NCBI GenBank assembly: GCA_013698055.1
Contig: JACCVS010000406.1
Location: forward strand, 1-14,398
DNA length: 14,398 nucleotides
Source: Acidobacteriota bacterium
Lineage (GTDB): Bacteria; Acidobacteriota; Blastocatellia; Pyrinomonadales; Pyrinomonadaceae
Direction: 5' to 3'
The notes beneath the pieces were generated by a model. It was not told the DNA's origin, made no database searches, and saw nothing but the letters and a program-made list of their open reading frames with translations. Shown here piece by piece: positions 1-7,044 of the stretch (the stretch's first letter is position 1; every line of letters begins with the position of its first letter). A program made the translations under genes and the position numbers.

Positions 1-448
1 GTCCCAGTAAGCGGTAGTGGTGAGCGCCCGCTGCCGTCTTGAGAGCGGAGAGACCCTGGCCGGGAGAGATCAGCTTGGGCATCAAGGCCGACTGCGCAGG
101 CGTGACTCGCTCTCCTTCGGGCAACTGGGCAAGCGCGGAGGATTGGATTGTGATCCAACCTGTGCCGGGTTTGCTGGGCAGGATGAAGGAGCCGGTGAAG
201 CTCGCCCCGGCTTCCAATATAATTACGTCCCCTGGCTGCGCAGAATTGATGGCTTTCTGTAGATCATCTCCGGCTTTGACGTTGATTGTACCCGTGCGAG
301 CAGTTGTCACTCTGCGGCTTCTCTCCTGTCTCGGTGCTGAACTTCGGCTCTGCGCACACGCAAGAGCAAAACAGGCTAGAAGCAGGACACCAGGCAGCGC
401 CCAGACTAAAATTTTCGCGCGCCTTTGTTGACCGGTTCTTTCTTTCAT
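1..448 (-). CDS. Exported right-handed beta-helix protein, N-terminal part (cut by window edge)
   Basis: Reading the minus strand from the ATG at 448 gives 149 codons with no stop before the window edge, so only the N-terminus is present. Residues 1-12 are basic (K2, R4, R9, R10, K12). A hydrophobic stretch follows at about 13-30, ending in LLAC (Cys26) and ALAC (Cys31): a signal peptide, possibly of the lipoprotein type. After a linker rich in Ser and Arg, residues 55-81 carry INVKAGDDL and QPGDVIILEAG. This is the usual first rung of pectate-lyase-like parallel beta-helix proteins. Later, GAHHYRLLG near the cut resembles a motif I recall from soil-bacterial beta-helix proteins. Known members include polysaccharide lyases and C5-epimerases such as AlgG, but no catalytic residues are within view, so the activity is unknown. 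The gene lies 71 bases downstream of the methyltransferase and is probably cotranscribed. The Shine-Dalgarno sequence is weak. Confidence 0.8.
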   Translation of the reverse strand, partial: MKERTGQQRRAKILVWALPGVLLLACFALACAQSRSSAPRQERSRRVTTARTGTINVKAGDDLQKAINSAQPGDVIILEAGASFTGSFILPSKPGTGWITIQSSALAQLPEGERVTPAQSALMPKLISPGQGLSALKTAAGAHHYRLLG

Positions 449-519
449 AATCTCAGACCAGAGAAGACCTGACGGGCTTCCCTAGTTTCACGGAAAAGCC
501 GTTCGGGAATAAATCCTTA

Positions 520-1365
520 TTACGTTTCACCCTGATTCTTGATAAAGACGAACTCGTTGCAGCCAAGGCCAACGCCGCCGCATTTGAGTTTTTCGAGGGT
601 GAATCCACGCATCCGGTAGAAGTCGAAAATCTCTTCGGGCGTGGCGACCTCATACGGGTGTCCGCCAACCCAATCAACGATGTCGCGCCAGTGGCTCATG
701 CCTCTGCCCTGATTATACTGCGTCCATGAGCGGACGTACTGCTGCGGCTTCAAGGTCAGCAATGAGCGCAGCGCGGATTTGGCTTCGCCCGGCGCACTGA
801 CCATTACCGTGAAAGGAACCCGAAGAAAGCGCGGCAGGTTGTTGTAAGTTTTCTTGATCCACTTCCAGCGCGCAGCCTGCGTTCCGGTGTCGTTATAAAT
901 TGCGATAAACAGCTTGCCGCCATCAGCCACCGGCAGGCGCGCGTTGTCCAGAGCCTGCCACATCTGTCCGGTATGATGCAGTACGCCCCACGAATAAACG
1001 ATGTCGAACTTTCCGAGCGATTTGACATAATCGGCATCCAGTGCCGAAGCCTCTTCGATTGTCCAAGCATCATCGTGTGGAAAGTAGCGCCGCCTCAATT
1101 CAGTGGTGCAGGCGACGGAGTGCGGGTCATAGTCGAAGGAATGAACGCGAGCGCCGAGGCGGCGTGCCGTCAGGCTAAAGAGACCGCTGCCCGAGCCTAT
1201 GTCCAGAAAGCGTTTTCCTTCGAGGTTATCAACTTCAAGCATCTGCTTGAGCGACTTTTCGGCTTCGAGGATACGGTCATTGTCCAGCAGGGTAAGAAAC
1301 CTGCTCCAGTTTTTCCCAAACTCGAATCTCTCTCCGCGAGTTATCTCTGTTGCGTGCGAACTCAA
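520..1365 (-). CDS. Class I SAM-dependent methyltransferase
   Basis: The 281-residue protein has the Rossmann-type methyltransferase core. Motif I, FLDIGSGSG, is at residues 53-61 and binds S-adenosylmethionine. An acidic strand-2 end, FDYD, is at 77-80 and would hold the ribose. Motif IV, DIVYSWGVLHHTG, is at 121-133, in the style of UbiG/Coq3-like enzymes. There is no signal peptide, so it should act in the cytoplasm. The substrate cannot be read from sequence; in this locus O-methylation of a sugar or glycan end is plausible. The start is TTG at 1365, chosen because AAAGGG lies 9 bases upstream and the next in-frame Met (residue 42) sits only just before the SAM motif and would remove the conserved N-terminal segment. 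It follows the DUF218 gene by 89 bases, a gap that contains a TATAAT box, so it may have its own promoter. Confidence 0.88.
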   Translation of the reverse strand: MSSHATEITRGERFEFGKNWSRFLTLLDNDRILEAEKSLKQMLEVDNLEGKRFLDIGSGSGLFSLTARRLGARVHSFDYDPHSVACTTELRRRYFPHDDAWTIEEASALDADYVKSLGKFDIVYSWGVLHHTGQMWQALDNARLPVADGGKLFIAIYNDTGTQAARWKWIKKTYNNLPRFLRVPFTVMVSAPGEAKSALRSLLTLKPQQYVRSWTQYNQGRGMSHWRDIVDWVGGHPYEVATPEEIFDFYRMRGFTLEKLKCGGVGLGCNEFVFIKNQGET

Positions 1366-1374
1366 AATGTTTTG

Positions 1375-1380
1375 CCCTTT
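1375..1380 (-). promoter_or_regulatory. Shine-Dalgarno site for the TTG-started methyltransferase
   Basis: The minus strand reads AAAGGG, 9 bases before TTG at 1363-1365. No ATG or GTG is equally well placed, so this site decides the start. Confidence 0.5.
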
Positions 1381-1397
1381 AGTTGAGTATGATTGAA

Positions 1398-1427
1398 ATT
1401 ATAAAACAGGCGTGCCGTGCATTTTCA
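1398..1427 (-). promoter_or_regulatory. Candidate sigma-70-type promoter upstream of the methyltransferase
   Basis: The minus strand has a perfect TATAAT at 1403-1398, about 33 bases before the TTG start. At 18 bases spacing the -35 position reads TGAAAA (1427-1422), a poor match to TTGACA. The strong -10 box in an otherwise intergenic stretch supports an internal promoter, but the -35 is weak and the call is tentative. Confidence 0.35.
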
Positions 1428-1454
1428 CCCCCGCTCGGTCAATCCCTCAAGTCA

Positions 1455-2099
1455 TCAACGATAGTGTAGCCAGTAGTAAACGAGCTTCACGTATTCCCCG
1501 GCGATCATCCGCCATCCACCGGGATGCAGCCACCATGTCGCGCTCGATGGCGACTGTTCGCCTATGGGAGCAATGGCGACTCCGACTTCGACCCCGCTTC
1601 CTTCAAAAACGCGACGCATCGTCCACAGGGCACGCCGTGAATGGTAAGCGGAAGTAACAATCAGAACTGAGCGCAGTCCCTGTGTTGTGGCGTAATCGCG
1701 TAATCGCACCGCCTCTTCATATGTACTCGAAACAGGCTGTGGCAAAACTTCAATCGCTGCTGCCGGAATGCCCGCGAGTTGAAGCGCTTCAGACTCTCGT
1801 TCGACAAATAAAGGGTTGCGCTGCTGCTCGCTAGACCACCCGCTTCGCTCGTTATCATTGGTCAACAGGATTTTCGGTGCTCGCCCTTCCTTCCAAAGCT
1901 GTGCTGCCCGGTTCACGCGTTCCAGGTAAACGGAGGAACCACTGAGGACAACCAGCGCATCCGCCTGCACGGGTTCGGCAGTGACGACGACGAGCGCCCG
2001 CGCCATGACCCATGCGAAAAGCGACCATGCGACCAGAGACAAGACCGCGATGCGAAGAACGCGAACACGCGTTTGTTTATTCTTAAAGAGCAAGAACAT
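1455..2099 (-). CDS. Membrane-anchored DUF218 / YdcF-SanA-like protein
   Basis: This 214-residue protein has a basic N-terminus and one hydrophobic segment at about 16-36, then a DUF218 domain that should face the periplasm. Family signatures are ADALVVLSGS (47-55 region), STYEEA (125-130) and VTSAYHSRRA (148-157). The last, with its Ser, His and Arg, is the most conserved part of the family. Related proteins include SanA, ElyC and YdcF, linked in other bacteria to envelope integrity and lipid-carrier or peptidoglycan metabolism; no precise reaction is established. DUF218 genes are frequent in exopolysaccharide clusters. The ATG at 2099 begins 43 bases after the dehydrogenase stop, and a small hairpin fills that gap. 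The fold assignment is secure; the role in this locus is inferred. Confidence 0.85.
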   Translation of the reverse strand: MFLLFKNKQTRVRVLRIAVLSLVAWSLFAWVMARALVVVTAEPVQADALVVLSGSSVYLERVNRAAQLWKEGRAPKILLTNDNERSGWSSEQQRNPLFVERESEALQLAGIPAAAIEVLPQPVSSTYEEAVRLRDYATTQGLRSVLIVTSAYHSRRALWTMRRVFEGSGVEVGVAIAPIGEQSPSSATWWLHPGGWRMIAGEYVKLVYYWLHYR

Positions 2100-2120
2100 T
2101 CCCGGCCGTTAACCCGCCTC

Positions 2121-2139
2121 CCGTTTCAACTTCAAACGG
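2121..2139 (-). repeat. Intergenic hairpin between dehydrogenase and DUF218 genes
   Basis: Perfect 6-base arms, CCGTTT and AAACGG, flank a 7-base loop just 3 bases past the dehydrogenase stop codon. No run of U follows on the minus strand, so it does not look like an intrinsic terminator. The loop side shares a TGAAGTT core with the hairpin at 4973-4986. Confidence 0.5.
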
Positions 2140-2142
2140 CGG

Positions 2143-3456
2143 CTACCAACAGATGCCCTGATATTTCTCGCTGCTCGTTTCGGTGTCAAACAATCGCACG
2201 AGATCAATCACTATCTGGTTGTTGCCGAGTTGCGACTTAATCTCACGAAACTCGTCCGCCTTATTCCCGATAATCAGGACTTCGGATGATTCCAGCACTT
2301 CACTGATGCTCGCGCGCATCAATTGCGAGACGTGCGGAATCTCCTGCTCGATATACTGCTTGTTAGCTCCGAAGAGACGCGCCAGCGAAACGTCATGATC
2401 ATAGATGGCAAGCTGCATTCCTTTGCCGATCAAAGTCTCGATCAGCGCGACCATAGGTGATTCACGCAAATCGTCTGTTCCCGCTTTGAAACTGAAGCCG
2501 AGCACGCCGATTCGTTTTCGCCCGGTACGTAAGACCATCTCGACGGCTCGCTCGATCTGCTGGCGGTTGCTCTGCAAGATTGACGATAGCACCGGCACGT
2601 CAACGTCCAATTCTTTCGCTTTATAGTTGATGGCTCTTAAATCTTTCGGCAGGCATGAGCCGCCGAAAGCAAATCCGGGCTTGAGGTAATATGGCGAGAG
2701 ATTGAGCTTGGTATCCTGGCAAAAGACATCCATCACCTCGTGGCTGTCAATGCCGAGACCTTTGCAGATGTTGCCGATCTCATTGGCGAAACTCACCTTC
2801 AGTGCGTGAAAGCAGTTGCAGGTGTACTTGACCATCTCCGCAGCCTTGATGCCGGTCACTAGGAGCGGCGCATCAATCGCGCTGTAGAGACGGCGCACGC
2901 TCGCCGCCACGTCCTCTTCATCAGCGCCAATCAGGGTAAAGGGCGGCGCGTAGAAATCCTTGATGGAAGTTCCCTCGCGCAGGAATTCCGGGTTGATGCA
3001 GACACCGAAACCCTCTCCCGCTTTTTTTCCTGAATGAGCTTCGAGCGTTGGCACAACTACCGATTCGATTGTTCCGGGCAGCATCGTACTGCGGATGACA
3101 ACAATGTGCCGCTCGCGTTTCGCTTCGAGAGCCGCTCCGATCTCCTGGCAGACGCGCTTGACGTAGGTCAAATCGAGACTTCCGTTAGCATTGCTCGGCG
3201 TGCCGACGCAGACCAGCGAAACTTCTGAGCTTCTCACCGCATCGGCAGCATCGCTCGTGGCGCGCAGACGCCCCGCCGTCACCACCTCGCCAATTAACTC
3301 GCTGATGCCAGCTTCGACAATCGGACTCTTACCGCTGTTGATGATCTCCACCTTGGTCGAACTGACATCAACGCCCGTGACCTCGTGCCCCTCTTTGGCG
3401 AAGCACGCTGCCGAAACGCACCCGACATAACCCAACCCAAAAACGCTCAGTTTCAT
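2143..3456 (-). CDS. algD: GDP-mannose 6-dehydrogenase (AlgD type)
   Basis: This enzyme oxidises GDP-mannose with two NAD+ to GDP-mannuronic acid in the cytoplasm. The open frame extends to 3495, but the ATG at 3456 is chosen because GAGGAA lies 4 bases upstream and the NAD-binding GLGYVG then falls at residues 7-12. With that start the protein has 437 residues, against 436 for Pseudomonas AlgD as I remember it. The key residues then keep AlgD numbering: Lys210 in MVKYTCN, the catalytic Cys268 in GGSCLPKD (265-272) and Lys324 in SFKAGTDDLRESP. Also shared are GVDVSSTK (28-35), NPEFLREG (155-162) and the C-terminal GICW. These features favour GDP-mannose over UDP-glucose as substrate, although the wider family includes UDP-sugar dehydrogenases. 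No alginate polymerase genes are nearby, so the product polymer is probably not classical alginate. Confidence 0.9.
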   Translation of the reverse strand: MKLSVFGLGYVGCVSAACFAKEGHEVTGVDVSSTKVEIINSGKSPIVEAGISELIGEVVTAGRLRATSDAADAVRSSEVSLVCVGTPSNANGSLDLTYVKRVCQEIGAALEAKRERHIVVIRSTMLPGTIESVVVPTLEAHSGKKAGEGFGVCINPEFLREGTSIKDFYAPPFTLIGADEEDVAASVRRLYSAIDAPLLVTGIKAAEMVKYTCNCFHALKVSFANEIGNICKGLGIDSHEVMDVFCQDTKLNLSPYYLKPGFAFGGSCLPKDLRAINYKAKELDVDVPVLSSILQSNRQQIERAVEMVLRTGRKRIGVLGFSFKAGTDDLRESPMVALIETLIGKGMQLAIYDHDVSLARLFGANKQYIEQEIPHVSQLMRASISEVLESSEVLIIGNKADEFREIKSQLGNNQIVIDLVRLFDTETSSEKYQGICW

Positions 3457-3460
3457 CTTG

Positions 3461-3466
3461 TTCCTC
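3461..3466 (-). promoter_or_regulatory. Shine-Dalgarno site that fixes the dehydrogenase start
   Basis: The minus strand reads GAGGAA, 4 bases before the ATG at 3456. It makes the upstream in-frame ATGs at 3495 and 3492 unlikely starts. Confidence 0.7.
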
Positions 3467-3533
3467 AAAGAGCGATGAGCAAGGATGCTCATCACTAGCC
3501 TTTATCGAAATTTATCTGTAAGAAAACATCTGT

Positions 3534-3563
3534 AGGGGCTGAGACAAGTCCTGCAATTCCCCT
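3534..3563. repeat. Imperfect inverted repeat with AGGGG / CCCCT ends upstream of algD
   Basis: On the plus strand TGTAGGGGC begins at 3531 and CCCCT closes at 3563, giving 5-base outer arms around a 20-base interior with little further pairing. It resembles a decayed copy of the GTAGGGGC-type dispersed hairpins I recall from several bacterial genomes. Just beside it, ATCTGTA occurs twice (3514-3520 and 3528-3534). The identity as a repeat family is inferred. Confidence 0.35.
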
Positions 3564-3602
3564 CGTCCTGATAAATTCATTTGAAAATCTCTCTGGAGAA
3601 AA

Positions 3603-4925
3603 TCAATCTAACGTCTCAGTGATAACATGCGTTTCCACCGGCTTCTCCACTTTTCGCTCGCTCTTCTCAATGTCTTTGTGCCTCTGCGAGGATTGCCCTG
3701 CCGTCTTTTGCAATCTGCTCGCGGCAAGCGCGCCTTCGCAAACTTCGGCAAAAACGGTTGCGGCTTTCTCCCAGCCAAACTTTTCTCTGACCGTGGCAGC
3801 CGCGCGCGTCCCAAGCTCAAGAGCAAACTTTTCATCCGCCATGACGCGAATGATCGCGCGCGCGAATGCTTCGGGCGTATCGGCCAGCAATAACTCTGCT
3901 CCATCGCTCAAGGGCAGACCTTCCGCGCCGATTGTCGTCGAGATGATTGGCATCTGCATCGCCATCGCTTCGTAAATTTTCAGGCGCGTGCCACCGCCGA
4001 CTCTAATCGGCACAACATAAACTGCGGCGCTCTGCATGAAAGGGCGCACGTCCTCGACGCGCCCCGTCACGATGATTGAAGAATCGCGTTTGCTCAACTC
4101 GATCAGGCTCGGATAGGGATTACGCCCGACTACGGTCAGCGTCGCGTCCGGCACCGCTTGCTTGACGATTGGCATAATCTGTTTGGTGAAGAATTGAATC
4201 GCATCCTCATTCGGCAGCCAGTCCATCGAACCCGTGAAGACTAAGCTATGCGGCTCACGACGCACATTTTCACGGGGACGAAAATACTCCGTATCAACAC
4301 CCGTCGGCACATCCGTGACGGCTGCAAGCCCGTACTCGCGCCGCATCAGGTCGCGGTCTTCTGTCGAGACGGCCACCACATGATCGAAGCGGCGGCAAGC
4401 GGCGCGCTCGTAAGCGAATGATTTGCGCCACTGACCGTAGAGGTAAGCTTTCTTCAGCCGGTTTGTCTGAACTTCATAATGGCGTTTCCAGATCATCGCC
4501 TCGACGTTGTGCTGAAAGAGCACGGTGGCTGCCCGCACATTCGCCGGAACATTGACGCTCGGCTGTAAAAAATCACAGATGAGCACATCAAACGAATCGC
4601 TCCCGTCAAGTTTTTCAATCTCGCGCTGCATCTGCGCGGATTTATACTTCTTCATAAAGTATGGCAGCGGAGAGACCAGATTGGCAGCAAGCTCTGCGTA
4701 GAAACCGGCGGAGAACTTCGGGCGTGTTTGATGAGGGATACAGATCAACTCGTGGCAATACTCGCTTGCGAGTTCACGAGCATCACTCGCCGCCGAGCCG
4801 TCGTCGAGCGTCAGGTACGTAATGCGATGCTCGCGCTTCAACTCCCGCAACATTTGATAGGTACGGATTTTGCCGCCCTTGTCAACGGGATGAAGCAATT
4901 CGGTTTTGAGCCAGAGGATATGCAT
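3603..4925 (-). CDS. GT4-family glycosyltransferase (exosortase-associated sugar transferase type)
   Basis: The 440-residue protein has the two Rossmann domains of GT-B enzymes. The N-terminal acceptor domain includes PVDKGGKIRT (13-22), with the glycine-rich turn typical of GT4 enzymes. The donor-binding domain starts near LVFTGSMDWLPNEDA (228-242) and contains VGGGTRLKIYEAMAM (309-323). Here the second Glu (319) of the usual EX7E motif is kept while the first is Gly, as in the PEP-CTERM/exosortase-associated sugar transferases (TIGR03087-like). It should transfer a sugar from a nucleotide donor to a growing lipid-linked glycan at the inner membrane; donor and acceptor are unknown. From about residue 405 a charged, low-complexity tail follows, part of which looks derived from a dispersed repeat. 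Start: the ATG at 4925, which has no strong Shine-Dalgarno sequence. The gap to the upstream amidotransferase is 122 bases. Confidence 0.88.
   Translation of the reverse strand: MHILWLKTELLHPVDKGGKIRTYQMLRELKREHRITYLTLDDGSAASDARELASEYCHELICIPHQTRPKFSAGFYAELAANLVSPLPYFMKKYKSAQMQREIEKLDGSDSFDVLICDFLQPSVNVPANVRAATVLFQHNVEAMIWKRHYEVQTNRLKKAYLYGQWRKSFAYERAACRRFDHVVAVSTEDRDLMRREYGLAAVTDVPTGVDTEYFRPRENVRREPHSLVFTGSMDWLPNEDAIQFFTKQIMPIVKQAVPDATLTVVGRNPYPSLIELSKRDSSIIVTGRVEDVRPFMQSAAVYVVPIRVGGGTRLKIYEAMAMQMPIISTTIGAEGLPLSDGAELLLADTPEAFARAIIRVMADEKFALELGTRAAATVREKFGWEKAATVFAEVCEGALAASRLQKTAGQSSQRHKDIEKSERKVEKPVETHVITETLD
3666..3691. repeat. Repeat-like segment inside the glycosyltransferase 3' end
   Basis: The plus strand here runs through TCTTTGTGCCTCTGCGAG, close to the TCTTTGTGCCTCTGTG-type dispersed repeat that I recall from many bacterial genomes. 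In the gene it encodes the tail residues around QRHKDIE (414-420), outside the GT-B fold. The match is from memory, not a search. Confidence 0.35.
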
Positions 4926-4972
4926 TCAGTTTCTAATACTCTGAGTTGCTATCAAGAGAAAGGTTAAGAGTT

Positions 4973-4986
4973 CAAACTTCAGTTTG
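4973..4986. repeat. Short palindrome in the gap before the GT4 gene
   Basis: CAAACT and AGTTTG form a perfect inverted repeat with a 2-base centre, between the amidotransferase stop (5048) and the glycosyltransferase ATG (4925). An 8-base direct repeat GCTCAGGC adjoins it at 4986-4993 and 5009-5016. No U tract follows, so a terminator is unlikely; a dispersed repeat is more likely. Confidence 0.4.
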
Positions 4987-5047
4987 CTCAGGCGTGTGAT
5001 AAAACCAGGCTCAGGCTTGGGCTCTAAACTTCGCGCTTCAACCTAAT

Positions 5048-7006
5048 CTATGCCTGCATGGTGACAACTTCCGCCTGCATGGTCTGGGAAGCATTCAGGT
5101 CTTCGCCGTCAATGAACTGCCGCAGCCACATCTCAAAATTGACGAGCGCCCAGAGCCGTTCCGTGTGGTTCTCGCCTGCCTGATGCCGCTCAACCAGATG
5201 ACGCACATAGGTTCTGTTAAAGAGGTCGCGACCGGCGGCACGCTCGCCCAGAACGTACTCATCAATTACCGGCCTGTATGCCCCGCGAAACCACGAGCCG
5301 ACTGGAACGGGGAAGCCCATTTTCTTCCGCGACAAGATTGCTTCGGGCAAGATATTCTTCATACTGCGCCGCAAGATGTACTTGGTTGTCCAGCCGCGCC
5401 GCAGCTTCAGATGCTCCGGCAGCCGCGCCGTAAACTCGACCAGCTTATGATCCAGAAAAGGCACGCGGCTTTCGATGGAGGCTGCCATGCTCATCTGATC
5501 CTGCTTCATCAAAAGCTCTTGCAGGTAAGTCTTGGTGTCGGCATAGAGCATCCGGTTAAGAAGCGACTCGGCGTCGGTCGTCTCAAAGTAGCGACGCATG
5601 TCCGCGTAAGGATCGAGCGCGCCCACACGCTCCTTGGTTTCAGGCGACAGCAACTCCTGCTGCATCGCGCGCGTGAAGACGGCGAAGTTATCGAAGTATA
5701 AATTCTCTATGTCCGGCGGCAGGCAGAGGAACGTGCGCCTCAGCTTATGCCTGACCTTTGAACCGGGTGATAGGTTTTCGATGCGATGCTGGATGGCGCG
5801 GCGCAAAGCTCTCGGGGTCAGTCTGTGATAACCCGGCCCAAGCGCAAGATTGTAGATTGTCTTATAGTAGCGCTCGTACCCGCCAAGCATCTCGTCGCTG
5901 CCTTCACCCGTGAGCACCACTTTCACATGCTTGGACGCGAGGCGCGAAACGAAGTAGAGCGCGACGCTCGAAGGATGCGCTAGCGGCTCGTCTTCATGCC
6001 AGACGAGCTTCGGCAACATCTGGAAGAAGTCTTCGGGGCTAACCAGGATTTCGTGATGGTCTGTCTTGAACTTCTCGGCGACAAGCCGCGCGTATTCAAG
6101 CTCGTTGGCCTCACGTTCCTTGAAGGCGACTGAAAAGGTTTTGATCGGCTCATTGACCATCCCGCTCATCATGGCGGCAATGGCCGACGAATCAATTCCG
6201 CCTGACAGGAACATCCCCAAAGGCACGTCCGCCATCAATCGTAGGCGCACAGACGTTCTAAAAAGCTCCGTCCATTCCTCAATATAATCTTCGTCGCTGC
6301 GCTGCGCTTCGTCCTCGCCGCCAGCGAACTGAACATCCCAATATTTTTCTATCCGCAGCTCGCCGTCACGCCAGAGCAGAGTGTGCCCCGGCAGCAGGCG
6401 TTTCACATCACGAAAGAGCGTCTCTTCGGCAGATGTTCCGTGATTGGCAAGATAATCCGGCAGCGCCTGATAGTTAACTTCCGGTTGAAGCGCGCGCGCC
6501 GCGAGCAGAGCCTTGATCTCTGAGGCGAAGTAGAGCGAGCCGTCCTCACTGTGAACATAGTAGAGAGGTTTGACGCCGAGGCGGTCGCGCGCGATGAAGA
6601 GTTCCCGCTTGCGGCTGTCCCAGATGGCGAAGGCAAACATCCCGCGCAGGTGCTCGACAGCGCGTGTGCCTTCTTCTTCGTAAAGATGCAGAATCGTCTC
6701 TGTGTCGCAGTGTGTTCGATAGACATGTCCGCGCGCTTCAAGACCCTCACGAAAGTCAGCATGATTATAGACCTCGCCGTTGTAGACGATGTGCAGCGAG
6801 CCGTCTTCATTCTCCATCGGCTGGTGGCCGCCCGCCACATCAACAATACTCAGGCGGCGATGCCCCAGCCCGACGCGACCATCAACAAACAACCCGTAAT
6901 CGTCAGGCCCGCGATGCTTAATCACATCGCGCATCCGCTCAAGCGCGCCCACGTCAAGGCTGCGATGTGACCGGCTCGATAAAGCTATTCCGTTTATCCC
7001 ACACAT
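5048..7006 (-). CDS. Glutamine-hydrolysing asparagine-synthase-like amidotransferase 1
   Basis: The 652-residue protein has an N-terminal class II glutamine amidotransferase domain and a C-terminal ATP-dependent synthetase domain. Cys2 becomes the N-terminal nucleophile after Met removal. Glutamine-site residues are visible in HRRLSIVD (49-56), YNGEVYN (75-81) and CDTE (100-103). The synthetase P-loop SGGIDSS is at 268-274 and TGEGSDEMLGGY at 366-377. This GEGSDE form matches true AsnB enzymes, where the first Glu is thought to act as general base. The protein is longer than E. coli AsnB (about 554 residues) and sits among glycan genes, so its acceptor may be a sugar carboxylate or another carboxylic acid rather than aspartate. 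It is 38 bases downstream of the heparinase-like gene and probably in the same operon. The C-terminal 20 or so residues are Met-rich and probably unstructured. Confidence 0.92.
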   Translation of the reverse strand: MCGINGIALSSRSHRSLDVGALERMRDVIKHRGPDDYGLFVDGRVGLGHRRLSIVDVAGGHQPMENEDGSLHIVYNGEVYNHADFREGLEARGHVYRTHCDTETILHLYEEEGTRAVEHLRGMFAFAIWDSRKRELFIARDRLGVKPLYYVHSEDGSLYFASEIKALLAARALQPEVNYQALPDYLANHGTSAEETLFRDVKRLLPGHTLLWRDGELRIEKYWDVQFAGGEDEAQRSDEDYIEEWTELFRTSVRLRLMADVPLGMFLSGGIDSSAIAAMMSGMVNEPIKTFSVAFKEREANELEYARLVAEKFKTDHHEILVSPEDFFQMLPKLVWHEDEPLAHPSSVALYFVSRLASKHVKVVLTGEGSDEMLGGYERYYKTIYNLALGPGYHRLTPRALRRAIQHRIENLSPGSKVRHKLRRTFLCLPPDIENLYFDNFAVFTRAMQQELLSPETKERVGALDPYADMRRYFETTDAESLLNRMLYADTKTYLQELLMKQDQMSMAASIESRVPFLDHKLVEFTARLPEHLKLRRGWTTKYILRRSMKNILPEAILSRKKMGFPVPVGSWFRGAYRPVIDEYVLGERAAGRDLFNRTYVRHLVERHQAGENHTERLWALVNFEMWLRQFIDGEDLNASQTMQAEVVTMQA

Positions 7007-7044
7007 AGATTAAAAATTCCGGTTGTCCGGCACTTATTCCGTCA

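Noticed and set aside
39..431. Plus-strand open frame of 130 codons at the left edge
   Set aside because: The minus strand of the same stretch encodes a convincing signal peptide and beta-helix start, so this is an antisense shadow.
450..519. Imperfect GGCTT / AAGCC hairpin between the methyltransferase and beta-helix genes
   Set aside because: The stem is short and relies on wobble pairs, and no U tract follows; not enough to call a terminator.
973..1386. Plus-strand open frame of 137 codons
   Set aside because: Antisense to the methyltransferase, including its SAM-binding motif region.
2121..2139. Hairpin as an intrinsic terminator
   Set aside because: No U-rich tract follows on the transcribed strand, and the next gene is only a few bases further on.
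3457..3495. Thirteen-residue N-terminal extension of the dehydrogenase
   Set aside because: A GAGGAA site just before the internal ATG and exact AlgD residue numbering favour the start at 3456.
5165..5701. Plus-strand open frame of 178 codons
   Set aside because: Antisense to amidotransferase 1; no family features and no ribosome site evidence.
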